From: Litoribaculum gwangyangense | GTDB taxonomy: Bacteria; Bacteroidota; Bacteroidia; Flavobacteriales; Flavobacteriaceae | Length of the DNA: 64,000 bases | Assembly (NCBI RefSeq): GCF_039543505.1 | Contig: NZ_BAABJW010000003.1 | Coordinates: forward strand, 1 to 64,000 | Direction of reading: 5' to 3' | Shown: one piece after another, positions 1 through 7,131 of the stretch | Position numbering within the stretch: the first letter of the stretch is position 1 | How the letters are laid out: every line of letters begins with the position of its first letter | Notes under the pieces: model-generated | Told to the model about the DNA's origin: nothing | Database searches by the model: none | Seen by the model: the letters and a program-made list of their open reading frames with translations, nothing else | Made by a program: the position numbers and the translations under genes

Positions 1-86
1 GAATTCATTGCAATTTGCTATCTTTCGGACATGGCGGATAATCATAGCTGATTTTCCGCAACGAGCCATACACAAAACCGTTGGGC
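1..86 (+). repeat. attC-like palindrome E0, left end cut by window edge
   Basis: This is the right half of a cassette-boundary element. It ends with the box GTTGGGC at 80-86, an exact match to the integron consensus GTTRRRY. The preceding bases (AGCCATACACAAAACC) match the right arms of later elements, and GCGGA...TCCGC forms an inner stem. The start resembles the stretch just right of the left box in element E9, so the AAC box probably lies just before base 1. GTTGGGC is the exact complement of GCCCAAC at 5703-5709, which closes this unit. Confidence 0.6.
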
Positions 87-255
87 AACATACAAAAAGC
101 CCACCGCACAAACAGCACATTTGGTTTTTGCCGACACGAAAGCCAACGCTGAAAAAACCAAAAGAGCTGTTTTTTGCCAACGCTCGACAGAAAGACATAA
201 AAAAAGTAAATTTTATTCCAAATATGTTAATATCTTTGCGTAAAACAAAAACATC
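87..255 (+). promoter_or_regulatory. Leader and promoter of the five-gene operon
   Basis: This stretch has no convincing gene. It holds two copies of GCCAACGCT (142-150 and 176-184); a third, GCCAACGCTC, lies at 5630-5639 behind the operon. A Bacteroidota -7 box TATCTTTG (TAnnTTTG) sits at 231-238, about 18 nt before the chosen TTG start. The -33 region is only weakly TTTG-like. An own promoter is unusual inside an integron-type cassette and fits an autonomous operon. Confidence 0.5.
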
Positions 256-474
256 TTGACAAATATTGAAATAAATAGAATCAAGGTCGCTCTAGCAGAG
301 ACGAGAAGAAAAAACAAGTGGTTAGCTGAACAACTTGGGAAAGATGAATCAACCATATCTCAGTGGTGTTCAAACGCAAGACAACCATCGTTAGAGAACT
401 TACACAAAATTGCTCTTGCATTAGAGATTGACATTCGAGAACTTTTAAATCCAACAAAAACTAACAATGACTAG
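256..474 (+). CDS. Cro/C1-type HTH transcriptional regulator
   Basis: A 72-residue protein made almost entirely of one HTH_3 (Cro/C1, XRE) domain, with the recognition helix around DESTISQWCSNARQPS and a C-terminal hydrophobic cap typical of small controller proteins. The start is TTG, chosen because a TAnnTTTG promoter box ends 18 nt upstream and no ATG precedes the domain. It overlaps the methyltransferase by 8 nt, so it is first in the operon. By analogy with C proteins of restriction-modification loci it probably controls operon expression by binding its own promoter; that role is inferred. The fold assignment is confident. Confidence 0.85.
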   Translation: MTNIEINRIKVALAETRRKNKWLAEQLGKDESTISQWCSNARQPSLENLHKIALALEIDIRELLNPTKTNND

Positions 475-1699
475 CAAGAAAACATACATAGACCTTTTCG
501 CAGGTTGCGGTGGACTTTCTCTAGGATTGTATAATTCTGGATTATGGAAAGGAAAATTTGCTGTTGAAAAAAGTCCAGACGCTTTTGAAACGCTAAAATA
601 TAACTTGATTGAGAAAAAAAATCATTTTGAATGGCCAAAATGGTTGCCAAAACAAAATCACGACATCAATGAAGTAATTAAAAATCATAAGGACAATTTA
701 AAATCACTAAGAGGTGAAATCGACCTTGTCGCAGGTGGTCCACCTTGCCAGGGATTTTCAACAGCAGGACGAAGAATTGAAGGAGATTCAAGGAATGAAT
801 TAATTAAGTCATACATCAAATTTATCAGACTGGTTCAACCTAAGGTTATCTTTTTTGAGAATGTAAAGGGTTTTACACAGAAGTTTGACAAAAACAAAAT
901 CAAGGGAAAAATCTATTCTGAATACGTTACTAATGCACTTGAATACGATTCTCCAAAAGGCGATTTTCAGGGTTATAAAGTTGAGGGCAAACTGATTGAT
1001 TTCTCAGAGTTTGGCATTCCGCAAAAAAGAACAAGATTTATTTTAGTTGGTGTTAGAAAGGATATTGCCAATCAAGTAACGCCAAACGGTTTTTTTGAAA
1101 AAATCCAAAAGCAAAAAGAGACATTTTTAATTAAAAAAGGAATTGGGTTAACAAATTCGTTGGAGGATGCTATTTCAGACTTGCTAAAAATTAATGAAGT
1201 TGTTTCTCCCGATACAAAATCATTCACAGCAGGTCTTTACAATCCCATTCAATCAAAATATCAAAAATTACTTAGAGGTGAAGTTGATTCAAAAATTCCA
1301 GACAGTCACAGATTTGCAAAACACAGCGAGGACACATTAAGAAAATTTGAGTTTATTCTCCAAAATGCCGAAAAGAATAAAACACTTTCAAACGAATTAA
1401 AAGAAAGGTTTAATCTTAAAAAGAGGACGGTAATTCCGTTATCAGGTCAAACACCTACCCCAACAATAACAACTTTGCCAGACGATTATATTCACTATTG
1501 TGAGCCTAGAATTTTTACAGTCCGTGAATATGCAAGAATACAATCCTTTAATGATTGGTATGAGTTTAAAGGAAAATACACTACTGGAGGTAAAAGAAGA
1601 ACTCAAGAAGTTCCAAGATATTCACAAATTGGAAATGCAATTCCCCCACTTTTTGGCGAGCAAGCTGGATTAATTTTAAACTCAGTTTTAAATGGATAA
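467..1699 (+). CDS. DNA (cytosine-5-)-methyltransferase
   Basis: A 410-residue full-length m5C methyltransferase that transfers a methyl group from S-adenosylmethionine to cytosine C5 in DNA. Visible motifs in order: motif I DLFAGCGG (residues 9-16), motif IV GGPPCQGFS with catalytic Cys94, motif VI ENVKG (131-135), motif VIII QKRTRFILVG, and C-terminal motifs IX/X with REYARIQSF and QIGNAIPP. Nothing catalytic is missing. It overlaps the HTH gene by 8 nt upstream and the GHKL gene by 8 nt downstream. No restriction endonuclease is encoded nearby, so it is either an orphan or marks self DNA for the ATPase-based system that follows. The target site cannot be read from the sequence. Confidence 0.93.
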   Translation: MTSKKTYIDLFAGCGGLSLGLYNSGLWKGKFAVEKSPDAFETLKYNLIEKKNHFEWPKWLPKQNHDINEVIKNHKDNLKSLRGEIDLVAGGPPCQGFSTAGRRIEGDSRNELIKSYIKFIRLVQPKVIFFENVKGFTQKFDKNKIKGKIYSEYVTNALEYDSPKGDFQGYKVEGKLIDFSEFGIPQKRTRFILVGVRKDIANQVTPNGFFEKIQKQKETFLIKKGIGLTNSLEDAISDLLKINEVVSPDTKSFTAGLYNPIQSKYQKLLRGEVDSKIPDSHRFAKHSEDTLRKFEFILQNAEKNKTLSNELKERFNLKKRTVIPLSGQTPTPTITTLPDDYIHYCEPRIFTVREYARIQSFNDWYEFKGKYTTGGKRRTQEVPRYSQIGNAIPPLFGEQAGLILNSVLNG

Positions 1700-4205
1700 G
1701 GGTAAACTAAAATTTGATGTTAAAACTGGGATGAAAAACATCATTGGTAGAGATTTAATTACTGATGATTTCATTGCAATCTATGAGCTCGTAAAAAATT
1801 CTTATGATGCGTATGCTGATTATGTAAAGATTTCTTTTAGCAAAAACGAAATTATCATTTCTGATAATGGAAAAGGGATGTCTAAAGATGATTTGGAAAA
1901 GAAATGGTTTGCAGTTGCTTATTCAGCGAAAAAAGATAATACAGAAGATAATGATTTAAAACGGGATTCGCATTTAAATAATCTAAAGTCGAGAAGGTTT
2001 TATGCAGGAGCAAAAGGTGTCGGGCGTTTTTCCTGCGATAGATTAGGCGAAGATCTTGAATTAATAACTTCCAAAATCAATTCCAACATTACGTATAAAG
2101 TAAATGTGGATTGGCGTGAATTTGAAAAGGATGCCCAACAAAGCTTCGGTTCAATTGAAATTCCATTTGAAGAAATTGGGAATGAGAATATTTTTCCTCA
2201 AAAAAAAACTTACGGAACAATACTAAAAATAAAAAATCTCAACTCAACCTGGGACAAGGGAAAACTTCTAGAATTGAGAAGGTCACTTGAAAAATTAATC
2301 AATCCCTTTTCAAAGGTAAACTCATTTAAAATTGAAATTGTAGCAGAGGAATTTATTGAAGTAGATAAAGATTCCGGAAATAATAGAAAAATCAATGGTG
2401 TGATTGATAACAGTATCCTTAAGGTACTTGACATTAAAACTACTCAAATTGATTTAAGCTTAAAAGATGATACAATTACAACCAAAATTATAGACAGAGG
2501 TACACTAATTTATCATATAGAGGAACCTAATAATTATAAATCAATAATAGATGATTTAGAAATCAATCTTTATTTTTTAAACAGGAGTGCTAAAATTAAT
2601 TTTGGGAAATTAATGGATATTGAACCAACAAATTATGGGAACGTCTTCTTGTTTAAAAATGGATTTAGAGTACAGCCTTATGGAAATGTTGGTGATGATA
2701 GTTGGGAATTAGATAACAGAAAACAACAAGGGTATAATCGTTTTTTAGGTACAAGGGACTTGTTCGGAAAAGTTGATTTAACCACAGAGAACTTTGAACA
2801 ATTCAAAGAAGTTTCAAGTAGGGATGGTGGTTTAGTAGGCACTCTCGGAAAAAAGATTCTATTTGATATATTTAATGAAAAGGCATTTTTAAGGCTTGAA
2901 AGATACGTGGTTGGCGTTTTATGGGGTGAAGCATTTAAAAGAAAGAAGTATTTTTTAAACGAGGAAATTGCTGAATTGCAAAGAGAGGGATTAAAACAGG
3001 ATAAGGATAAGGATACTTACGAAGATGCATTAGGTAATATTGGGAGTAAGATTGACTTTGTAAATCTAATCAAGACCTTAAGCGATGATAAAGAAATTAA
3101 AATTATCGATTACAATAAAGACTTGGTAAGTTTTGTAAATGAAAAGTTAGATATAGTACAGCCTAAATTTATTGCAGAATTAGAAAAAATAGCAGAAAAA
3201 ACGAATGATAAGATTCTTTTAGACCAAGTAAAGTTAACTGAGGATAATTTTAACAAGCTAGCTAAAGAAAAGGAAGATGCTGAGAAACGTGAAGAAGAAG
3301 AACGCAAAAAGCGTATTGAAGCTGAAAAACAAGCTGAAATAGAAAAACAGAAAAGAGAAGAAGCTGAAAGAAAACAAAAGATAGAAGAAGAAAAAAGAAG
3401 AAAAGAGGAACTTGAAACTTTAAAAAAGGAAAAAGAAAGAGCTGAAGCAGAATTAGCTAAAATTAAGGCAGAACAAAGAGCTCAAGAAGAAAAAGAAAAG
3501 AGCAAGAATTTATCTGATAAATTAAATATTGAAACTAAAAAAAATCAATATTTAAACGCTACCCGAAAAACACTTAGTGATGATGCTGAACAGCTTGTTC
3601 ACTCTATTGATTTATATGTTGGTAATGCTTCGACTTACATCAATGAATTGATTACATCAAATATCAGTGATGAGATTAAGACCAAATTATATTCAATAAA
3701 AAGCAATATTGATAAAGCTATTAAGGTTTCTCAAATTATAATTAAGTCGAATTTCGACTACAAGTTTACTAATCAACGCGTCAACTTGCCAAAATATATT
3801 TCAGAGTATCTAGAAGATTTGTCTGTTTCATTCAAAGGTCTAAAAGTGAAAACCGTTAATGTTATAGATAAATTTGTTTTAATAAACCCGATTGAAATTG
3901 ATATCATATTAGATAATTTGGTTTCAAATTCTAGAAAAGCGAATGCCAAGGAAGTTATGGTAGAGTTTAAAATAAATGGCAATAAATTAGAAATCTATTA
4001 CTATGATAATGGTGATGGAATGCCTGAAAATTTAGTTAAAAACTCTCAATCAATTTTTGAATTAGGTGTTCGAGAATCAAAATCGAAAGGCTCAGGTATT
4101 GGGATGTTTGATGTCAAAAAAAGAGTTAATAGTTTAAAGGGAACCATAGACTTTATTGGGAATAATGTAAAGCTCAAAGGGGCTTGTTTTAAAATTGTAA
4201 TCTAA
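1692..4205 (+). CDS. Dual GHKL ATPase / histidine-kinase-like protein
   Basis: An 837-residue cytoplasmic protein with two GHKL ATP-binding regions. The N-terminal one is Hsp90/MutL/MORC-like: N-box ELVKNSYDA (Asn36), DNGKGM (58-63) and GAKGVG (106-111). A long charged Glu/Lys/Arg coiled coil follows at about 520-622. Then comes a possible dimerisation/H-box helix (EQLVHSI, His637) and a histidine-kinase-type HATPase_c: DNLVSNSRKA (about 742), DNGDGMP (about 773), KGSGIGM (about 799). MutL/MORC-type ATPases are known next to DNA methylases in prokaryotic conflict loci. The gene overlaps its neighbours by 8 nt and 1 nt. I infer a DNA- or damage-sensing ATPase that signals through His637 to the receiver-like protein encoded next; kinase activity is not proven. 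Confidence 0.82.
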   Translation: MDKGKLKFDVKTGMKNIIGRDLITDDFIAIYELVKNSYDAYADYVKISFSKNEIIISDNGKGMSKDDLEKKWFAVAYSAKKDNTEDNDLKRDSHLNNLKSRRFYAGAKGVGRFSCDRLGEDLELITSKINSNITYKVNVDWREFEKDAQQSFGSIEIPFEEIGNENIFPQKKTYGTILKIKNLNSTWDKGKLLELRRSLEKLINPFSKVNSFKIEIVAEEFIEVDKDSGNNRKINGVIDNSILKVLDIKTTQIDLSLKDDTITTKIIDRGTLIYHIEEPNNYKSIIDDLEINLYFLNRSAKINFGKLMDIEPTNYGNVFLFKNGFRVQPYGNVGDDSWELDNRKQQGYNRFLGTRDLFGKVDLTTENFEQFKEVSSRDGGLVGTLGKKILFDIFNEKAFLRLERYVVGVLWGEAFKRKKYFLNEEIAELQREGLKQDKDKDTYEDALGNIGSKIDFVNLIKTLSDDKEIKIIDYNKDLVSFVNEKLDIVQPKFIAELEKIAEKTNDKILLDQVKLTEDNFNKLAKEKEDAEKREEEERKKRIEAEKQAEIEKQKREEAERKQKIEEEKRRKEELETLKKEKERAEAELAKIKAEQRAQEEKEKSKNLSDKLNIETKKNQYLNATRKTLSDDAEQLVHSIDLYVGNASTYINELITSNISDEIKTKLYSIKSNIDKAIKVSQIIIKSNFDYKFTNQRVNLPKYISEYLEDLSVSFKGLKVKTVNVIDKFVLINPIEIDIILDNLVSNSRKANAKEVMVEFKINGNKLEIYYYDNGDGMPENLVKNSQSIFELGVRESKSKGSGIGMFDVKKRVNSLKGTIDFIGNNVKLKGACFKIVI

Positions 4206-4921
4206 TGAGTCAAGTTGAATTGAATTATTTAGTTTTTGATGATGATTCTGATGCTCCAAATCAGTATAACAATAAAATAACTATTGAAGGATGTCAAGTT
4301 AATCCTATTGTTATAAATCCAAATGATTCCTTTAATGTTGATACGAATGAATTTGAGTTTGAAAAGTTTAAAACAGAGGTTTTAGAAAAATCAAAAGGAA
4401 GAAATATCAACTTAATAATAACAGATTGGAACATCATACCAGATAATACAGATGGATTTGCAGGAATTAAAGGTTGGGATATAATTGAAAATGTTTTAGA
4501 AATTAAAGACAAATGGAAAAGTAAAACTTTCTTAGTTTATTCTTCTGACATTAAAAAAGCCTCTGATTATGTTATTGGAAAAATAAAAAATGAATTAGAA
4601 AATCAACCTGATGATATAATCCCTGCACTTAACTTTATAAGTAAGGTAATTGAGTTAAAGGTTAAGTTTTGCAGAAGAGACGATCAGCGTTTTCAGGAAA
4701 TTAAAACATTACTTAGAGAATCAAATACGATTTCAAATGTTGTTTTAGATTCCGTTCTTTCCTTTGATTCAAATATGGTAATTAACACGGGAAATTCTGA
4801 TTTTGATGGTAAAAGAATTGCAGATATTCTCAACACAAATAGCCTAGATATAGGAGGGTTAAGATTCATTAAGGAATTTATTGATTTATCCATTTCACAT
4901 TATTCTAGACTGAATGAATAA
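4205..4921 (+). CDS. Divergent receiver-domain (response-regulator-like) protein
   Basis: A 238-residue protein whose first 150 residues follow the receiver pattern: an acidic cluster at Asp12-Asp14 after strand 1, a candidate phosphoacceptor Asp74 in LIITDWN, a Ser113/Ser114 pair in FLVYSSD and Lys147 in NFISK. The spacing is longer than in a classical CheY fold, so this is an atypical family. The C-terminal 90 residues show no DNA-binding motif I recognise. Its start codon overlaps the stop of the kinase-like gene by one base, which implies translational coupling. Inferred role: the partner of the histidine-kinase-like half of the preceding protein, passing the signal on to the last gene product. 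Confidence 0.55.
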   Translation: MSQVELNYLVFDDDSDAPNQYNNKITIEGCQVNPIVINPNDSFNVDTNEFEFEKFKTEVLEKSKGRNINLIITDWNIIPDNTDGFAGIKGWDIIENVLEIKDKWKSKTFLVYSSDIKKASDYVIGKIKNELENQPDDIIPALNFISKVIELKVKFCRRDDQRFQEIKTLLRESNTISNVVLDSVLSFDSNMVINTGNSDFDGKRIADILNTNSLDIGGLRFIKEFIDLSISHYSRLNE

Positions 4922-5579
4922 TTATGACAAAATATTAATCCTTCACGCTTTAGATAAGTCAACTAACTTTTTAAGCGTTTATGAGGATGAATTCAAAGAT
5001 TATTACTTTTCTTTTAATTCAGAACAAGAATCTATAAACCGTGCAAAAAGTCTATTGGGAGACTTGGAAGGGAAATCATTAATTATTTATCTTGGTCACG
5101 GGAGTTCTTCAGGATTATATGAACCTGATGATAGTCATACATATGAAAAGTATTTCCTAGATGCTACTTGGGGAAATTACTTTTTTGACCAACACGACAT
5201 ATTTTTATTAAGCTGTAAATCAAATGAATATATCAAGAAAATATACAAATCAAATTCTTCTATTGGTTTTGGCAATATCATAAGTTCAAAATTTGAATTA
5301 GACCATCACAATGAAAGTAATACCGTAAAAATTCCTTTACAGCAATGTGATATAGAAAGATTTAATGAAATCTATGTAAACTCCTCAATCAAAGTCATTA
5401 AAAAACTCATCAATAATGAAATTTACTTTTTTGATGTTCCTAAATACTTTCGGTTTATGATTAATTCTGATATCAATCAGCTTTTACTTGATAAAAACAA
5501 TTCTAATAGACTTCATTTCTCACGACTATTATTTGATTTTAGAAATGAGTTTTTGTACAAGAAAAATCCAAAAGCTTAA
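4914..5579 (+). CDS. Putative CHAT/caspase-like protease
   Basis: A 221-residue protein with a hydrophobic strand followed by YLGHGSSSG (His62) and, 39 residues later, DIFLLSCKS (Cys101). The His-Gly and small-residue/Cys strand ends match the catalytic dyad of the caspase/CHAT fold (clan CD) in order and spacing. There is no signal peptide or membrane segment, so it acts in the cytoplasm. It overlaps the receiver gene by 8 nt and is the last operon member. By analogy with caspase-like effectors in prokaryotic conflict systems I infer a protease effector, activated through the upstream proteins and possibly causing cell suicide. The family assignment rests on two motifs only. Confidence 0.5.
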   Translation: MNNYDKILILHALDKSTNFLSVYEDEFKDYYFSFNSEQESINRAKSLLGDLEGKSLIIYLGHGSSSGLYEPDDSHTYEKYFLDATWGNYFFDQHDIFLLSCKSNEYIKKIYKSNSSIGFGNIISSKFELDHHNESNTVKIPLQQCDIERFNEIYVNSSIKVIKKLINNEIYFFDVPKYFRFMINSDINQLLLDKNNSNRLHFSRLLFDFRNEFLYKKNPKA

Positions 5580-5702
5580 TAATGAAGATTTCCTCAAGCA
5601 ACAGCCACACACATTGCCAAGCCACACCGGCCAACGCTCAAACCCAAGCTTGGCAAAGAGTGTTTCTGCCCCTACGCTCAAAAGAAAAAGAAAAGTACGA
5701 TT
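5580..5702 (+). other. Operon trailer with inverted repeat and GCCAACGCTC copy
   Basis: There is no coding evidence; the possible frames run on into the palindrome that follows. TTGCCAAG and CTTGGCAA form an 8-bp inverted repeat around 5614-5656. GCCAACGCTC at 5630-5639 repeats a motif found twice ahead of the operon. The hairpin could end transcription, but no T-run follows it directly. Confidence 0.3.
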
Positions 5703-5833
5703 GCCCAACAATGGCTATAAGCAATTGCTTGTTATCGCCTACTTCTGAAAATCCTCACGGATTTTCAGTTTGGTGTGTACTTGCAAAGTTAATCGCTAAA
5801 CCACGCAACTACTCATAGCCGAGACCGTTAGCG
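5703..5833 (+). repeat. attC-like palindrome E1
   Basis: A 131-bp imperfect palindrome. The left box is GCCCAAC (5703-5709, exact RYYYAAC consensus) and the right box GTTAGCG (5827-5833). The inner arms GGCTATAAG and CTCATAGCC pair. A perfect 10-bp hairpin CTGAAAATCC-TCAC-GGATTTTCAG lies at 5745-5768. The left box complements the head of the preceding unit (80-86) exactly. Confidence 0.75.
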
Positions 5834-5861
5834 GTCAGCTGAAAAATAAAACAGGAAACGA

Positions 5862-6488
5862 ATGTTAAAGAAAATACTTATAGGAATATCAATTGTAATC
5901 GGAATTGGAATTTTGGTTTTTATGGGTTGGACTTTAATGGTTGTATCAGCTTTCGGTGGTTTTGATAAAGATTATTCAGTTACTGACTTAAAGGAAAATT
6001 TTGAGAAGAACAAGACAGAAATCTATGAACTTAAAAGATACTTCAATGAAATAGTACCAAAAAATAGGTTTGTTGAAATCGAGTTTGATAATGACAATAC
6101 TTTGGGGCGATTTGGAATTAAAGCTTTAGACTCTACAGCAGGAAACCCAAACGGACCAATGTTTTTGGAGTGGGACTTAAAAACGAATACTGCGAAAATG
6201 GATAGCTTAATTGAACCAATGGGTTGGACAAGGGAAACTTTAAAAACACTTAAAGAAAAGCTAGATAAAGCTGACTGTATCCAAATTGAAAGTGGAGAAC
6301 CAACCAAAATTGGATTTAAAAGAAGTGGAATGGGAATGTATTCATTTAACGTTTTTGACCAACCAATTCCTGATAACTTGATTGAACAGTATAATGATAG
6401 TTGTACATATATTTTAGTGAATAGAAAACTTGTTTTAGAATACGGTGGCGGAGCAATTGGAAGTCAGTGTTTCTACAACTTGGAATAG
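5862..6488 (+). CDS. Hypothetical single-pass membrane protein
   Basis: 208 residues. The N-terminal hydrophobic segment at about 4-31 looks like a membrane anchor or uncleaved signal, followed by a soluble domain outside the membrane. I do not recognise a family. The soluble part is rich in acidic residues, with three Cys residues that could form disulfides. The ATG lies 29 nt after the GTT box of E1 and the stop lies 20 nt before the AAC box of E2, so it is the only gene of its unit. That tight packing supports a real gene. No function is proposed. Confidence 0.65.
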   Translation: MLKKILIGISIVIGIGILVFMGWTLMVVSAFGGFDKDYSVTDLKENFEKNKTEIYELKRYFNEIVPKNRFVEIEFDNDNTLGRFGIKALDSTAGNPNGPMFLEWDLKTNTAKMDSLIEPMGWTRETLKTLKEKLDKADCIQIESGEPTKIGFKRSGMGMYSFNVFDQPIPDNLIEQYNDSCTYILVNRKLVLEYGGGAIGSQCFYNLE

Positions 6489-6507
6489 AAAAAAAATAAA
6501 GCCGAAC

Positions 6508-6639
6508 CGCTAACAATGTATATAAAAAAATAGGCGAAATAGTTGTAAAATAAAGCCTTTGGACTCGTTTCAAACTTTGTGCTTAACCGAAAGTTTAGTG
6601 CTTCGAAATCGCCTACTTTTCATATACTAACCGTTATGC
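6508..6639 (+). repeat. attC-like palindrome E2
   Basis: A 132-bp element, left box CGCTAAC (6508-6514), right box GTTATGC (6633-6639). The left box is the exact complement of the unit's own head box GTTAGCG (5827-5833). The arms pair over a long stretch (TATAT...TAGGCGA with TCGCCTA...ATATA). It lacks the usual GAAAATCC hairpin. Confidence 0.72.
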
Positions 6640-6652
6640 ATAATATAACCAA

Positions 6653-7105
6653 ATGAAACACTCAATTTTTTTTATCATTATTACCTTTTCCACAAGCTGC
6701 TTCTGCCAAAAAGCAGATTCTTTGACTCCTGAAGAATTAACCCTTGCATTTATCAAAGACTATTATGAATGGAATGAATATGCGTTTCGGACGGATAGGG
6801 GAAATGGAAGTAACGATGCCGAGATAGAACGTAATTATCGTAAGATCATTCGTAAATATTGCATTCCACAGAAAGATTATCAGGGCATTACTTTTGGATC
6901 AGAATCGAGTCATCATCCCGAATATGAAAAAATTGTAACTACGGACTCAAAGGAGTCAAAAGTTATTATAAAAACCCATTTCAACGATCCTAATCATCCA
7001 TATAGTATTGCAGACTGGGAATATCACTTTCTTTTTATAAAAGGCAAATGGCTTTTAGAAGAGGTCTATTACATAGCCGAAGAAGCAAAATATAAAGCTC
7101 TTTGA
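6653..7105 (+). CDS. Secreted NTF2-fold immunity-like protein
   Basis: 150 residues. The signal peptide covers about 1-18 (hydrophobic run ending at CFC) and is followed by one small domain. The order of a helix with FIKDYYEWNEY, the segment GITFGSESSHHPEYEKI and a final strand pair ending GKWLLEEVYY resembles the Imm-NTF2/RhsIA family of immunity proteins that neutralise polymorphic toxins. No toxin gene is nearby, so it would be an orphan immunity gene. It begins 14 nt after the GTT box of E2 and overlaps the upstream end of the next reading frame by 4 nt. The family is recognised by pattern only. Confidence 0.5.
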   Translation: MKHSIFFIIITFSTSCFCQKADSLTPEELTLAFIKDYYEWNEYAFRTDRGNGSNDAEIERNYRKIIRKYCIPQKDYQGITFGSESSHHPEYEKIVTTDSKESKVIIKTHFNDPNHPYSIADWEYHFLFIKGKWLLEEVYYIAEEAKYKAL

Positions 7106-7131
7106 AAATATACCATGCACAACATTTCAAA

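Noticed and set aside
8..259. 83-codon open frame at the left edge
   Set aside because: It begins with TTG, runs across the boundary palindrome and the repeat-rich leader, and covers the operon promoter. The composition is not protein-like.
467..1699. Type II restriction-modification system
   Set aside because: The methylase and HTH controller suggested one, but none of the other three operon proteins shows a nuclease motif.
5488..5818. Several open frames of 60 to 86 codons behind the CHAT-like gene
   Set aside because: They overlap one another, the end of the real gene and the E1 palindrome. Open frames are expected in such palindromic sequence.
7102..7131. TTG 7102 as start of the M61-like gene
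   Set aside because: It would put ten polar residues before the signal peptide. ATG 7132 gives a normal signal sequence.
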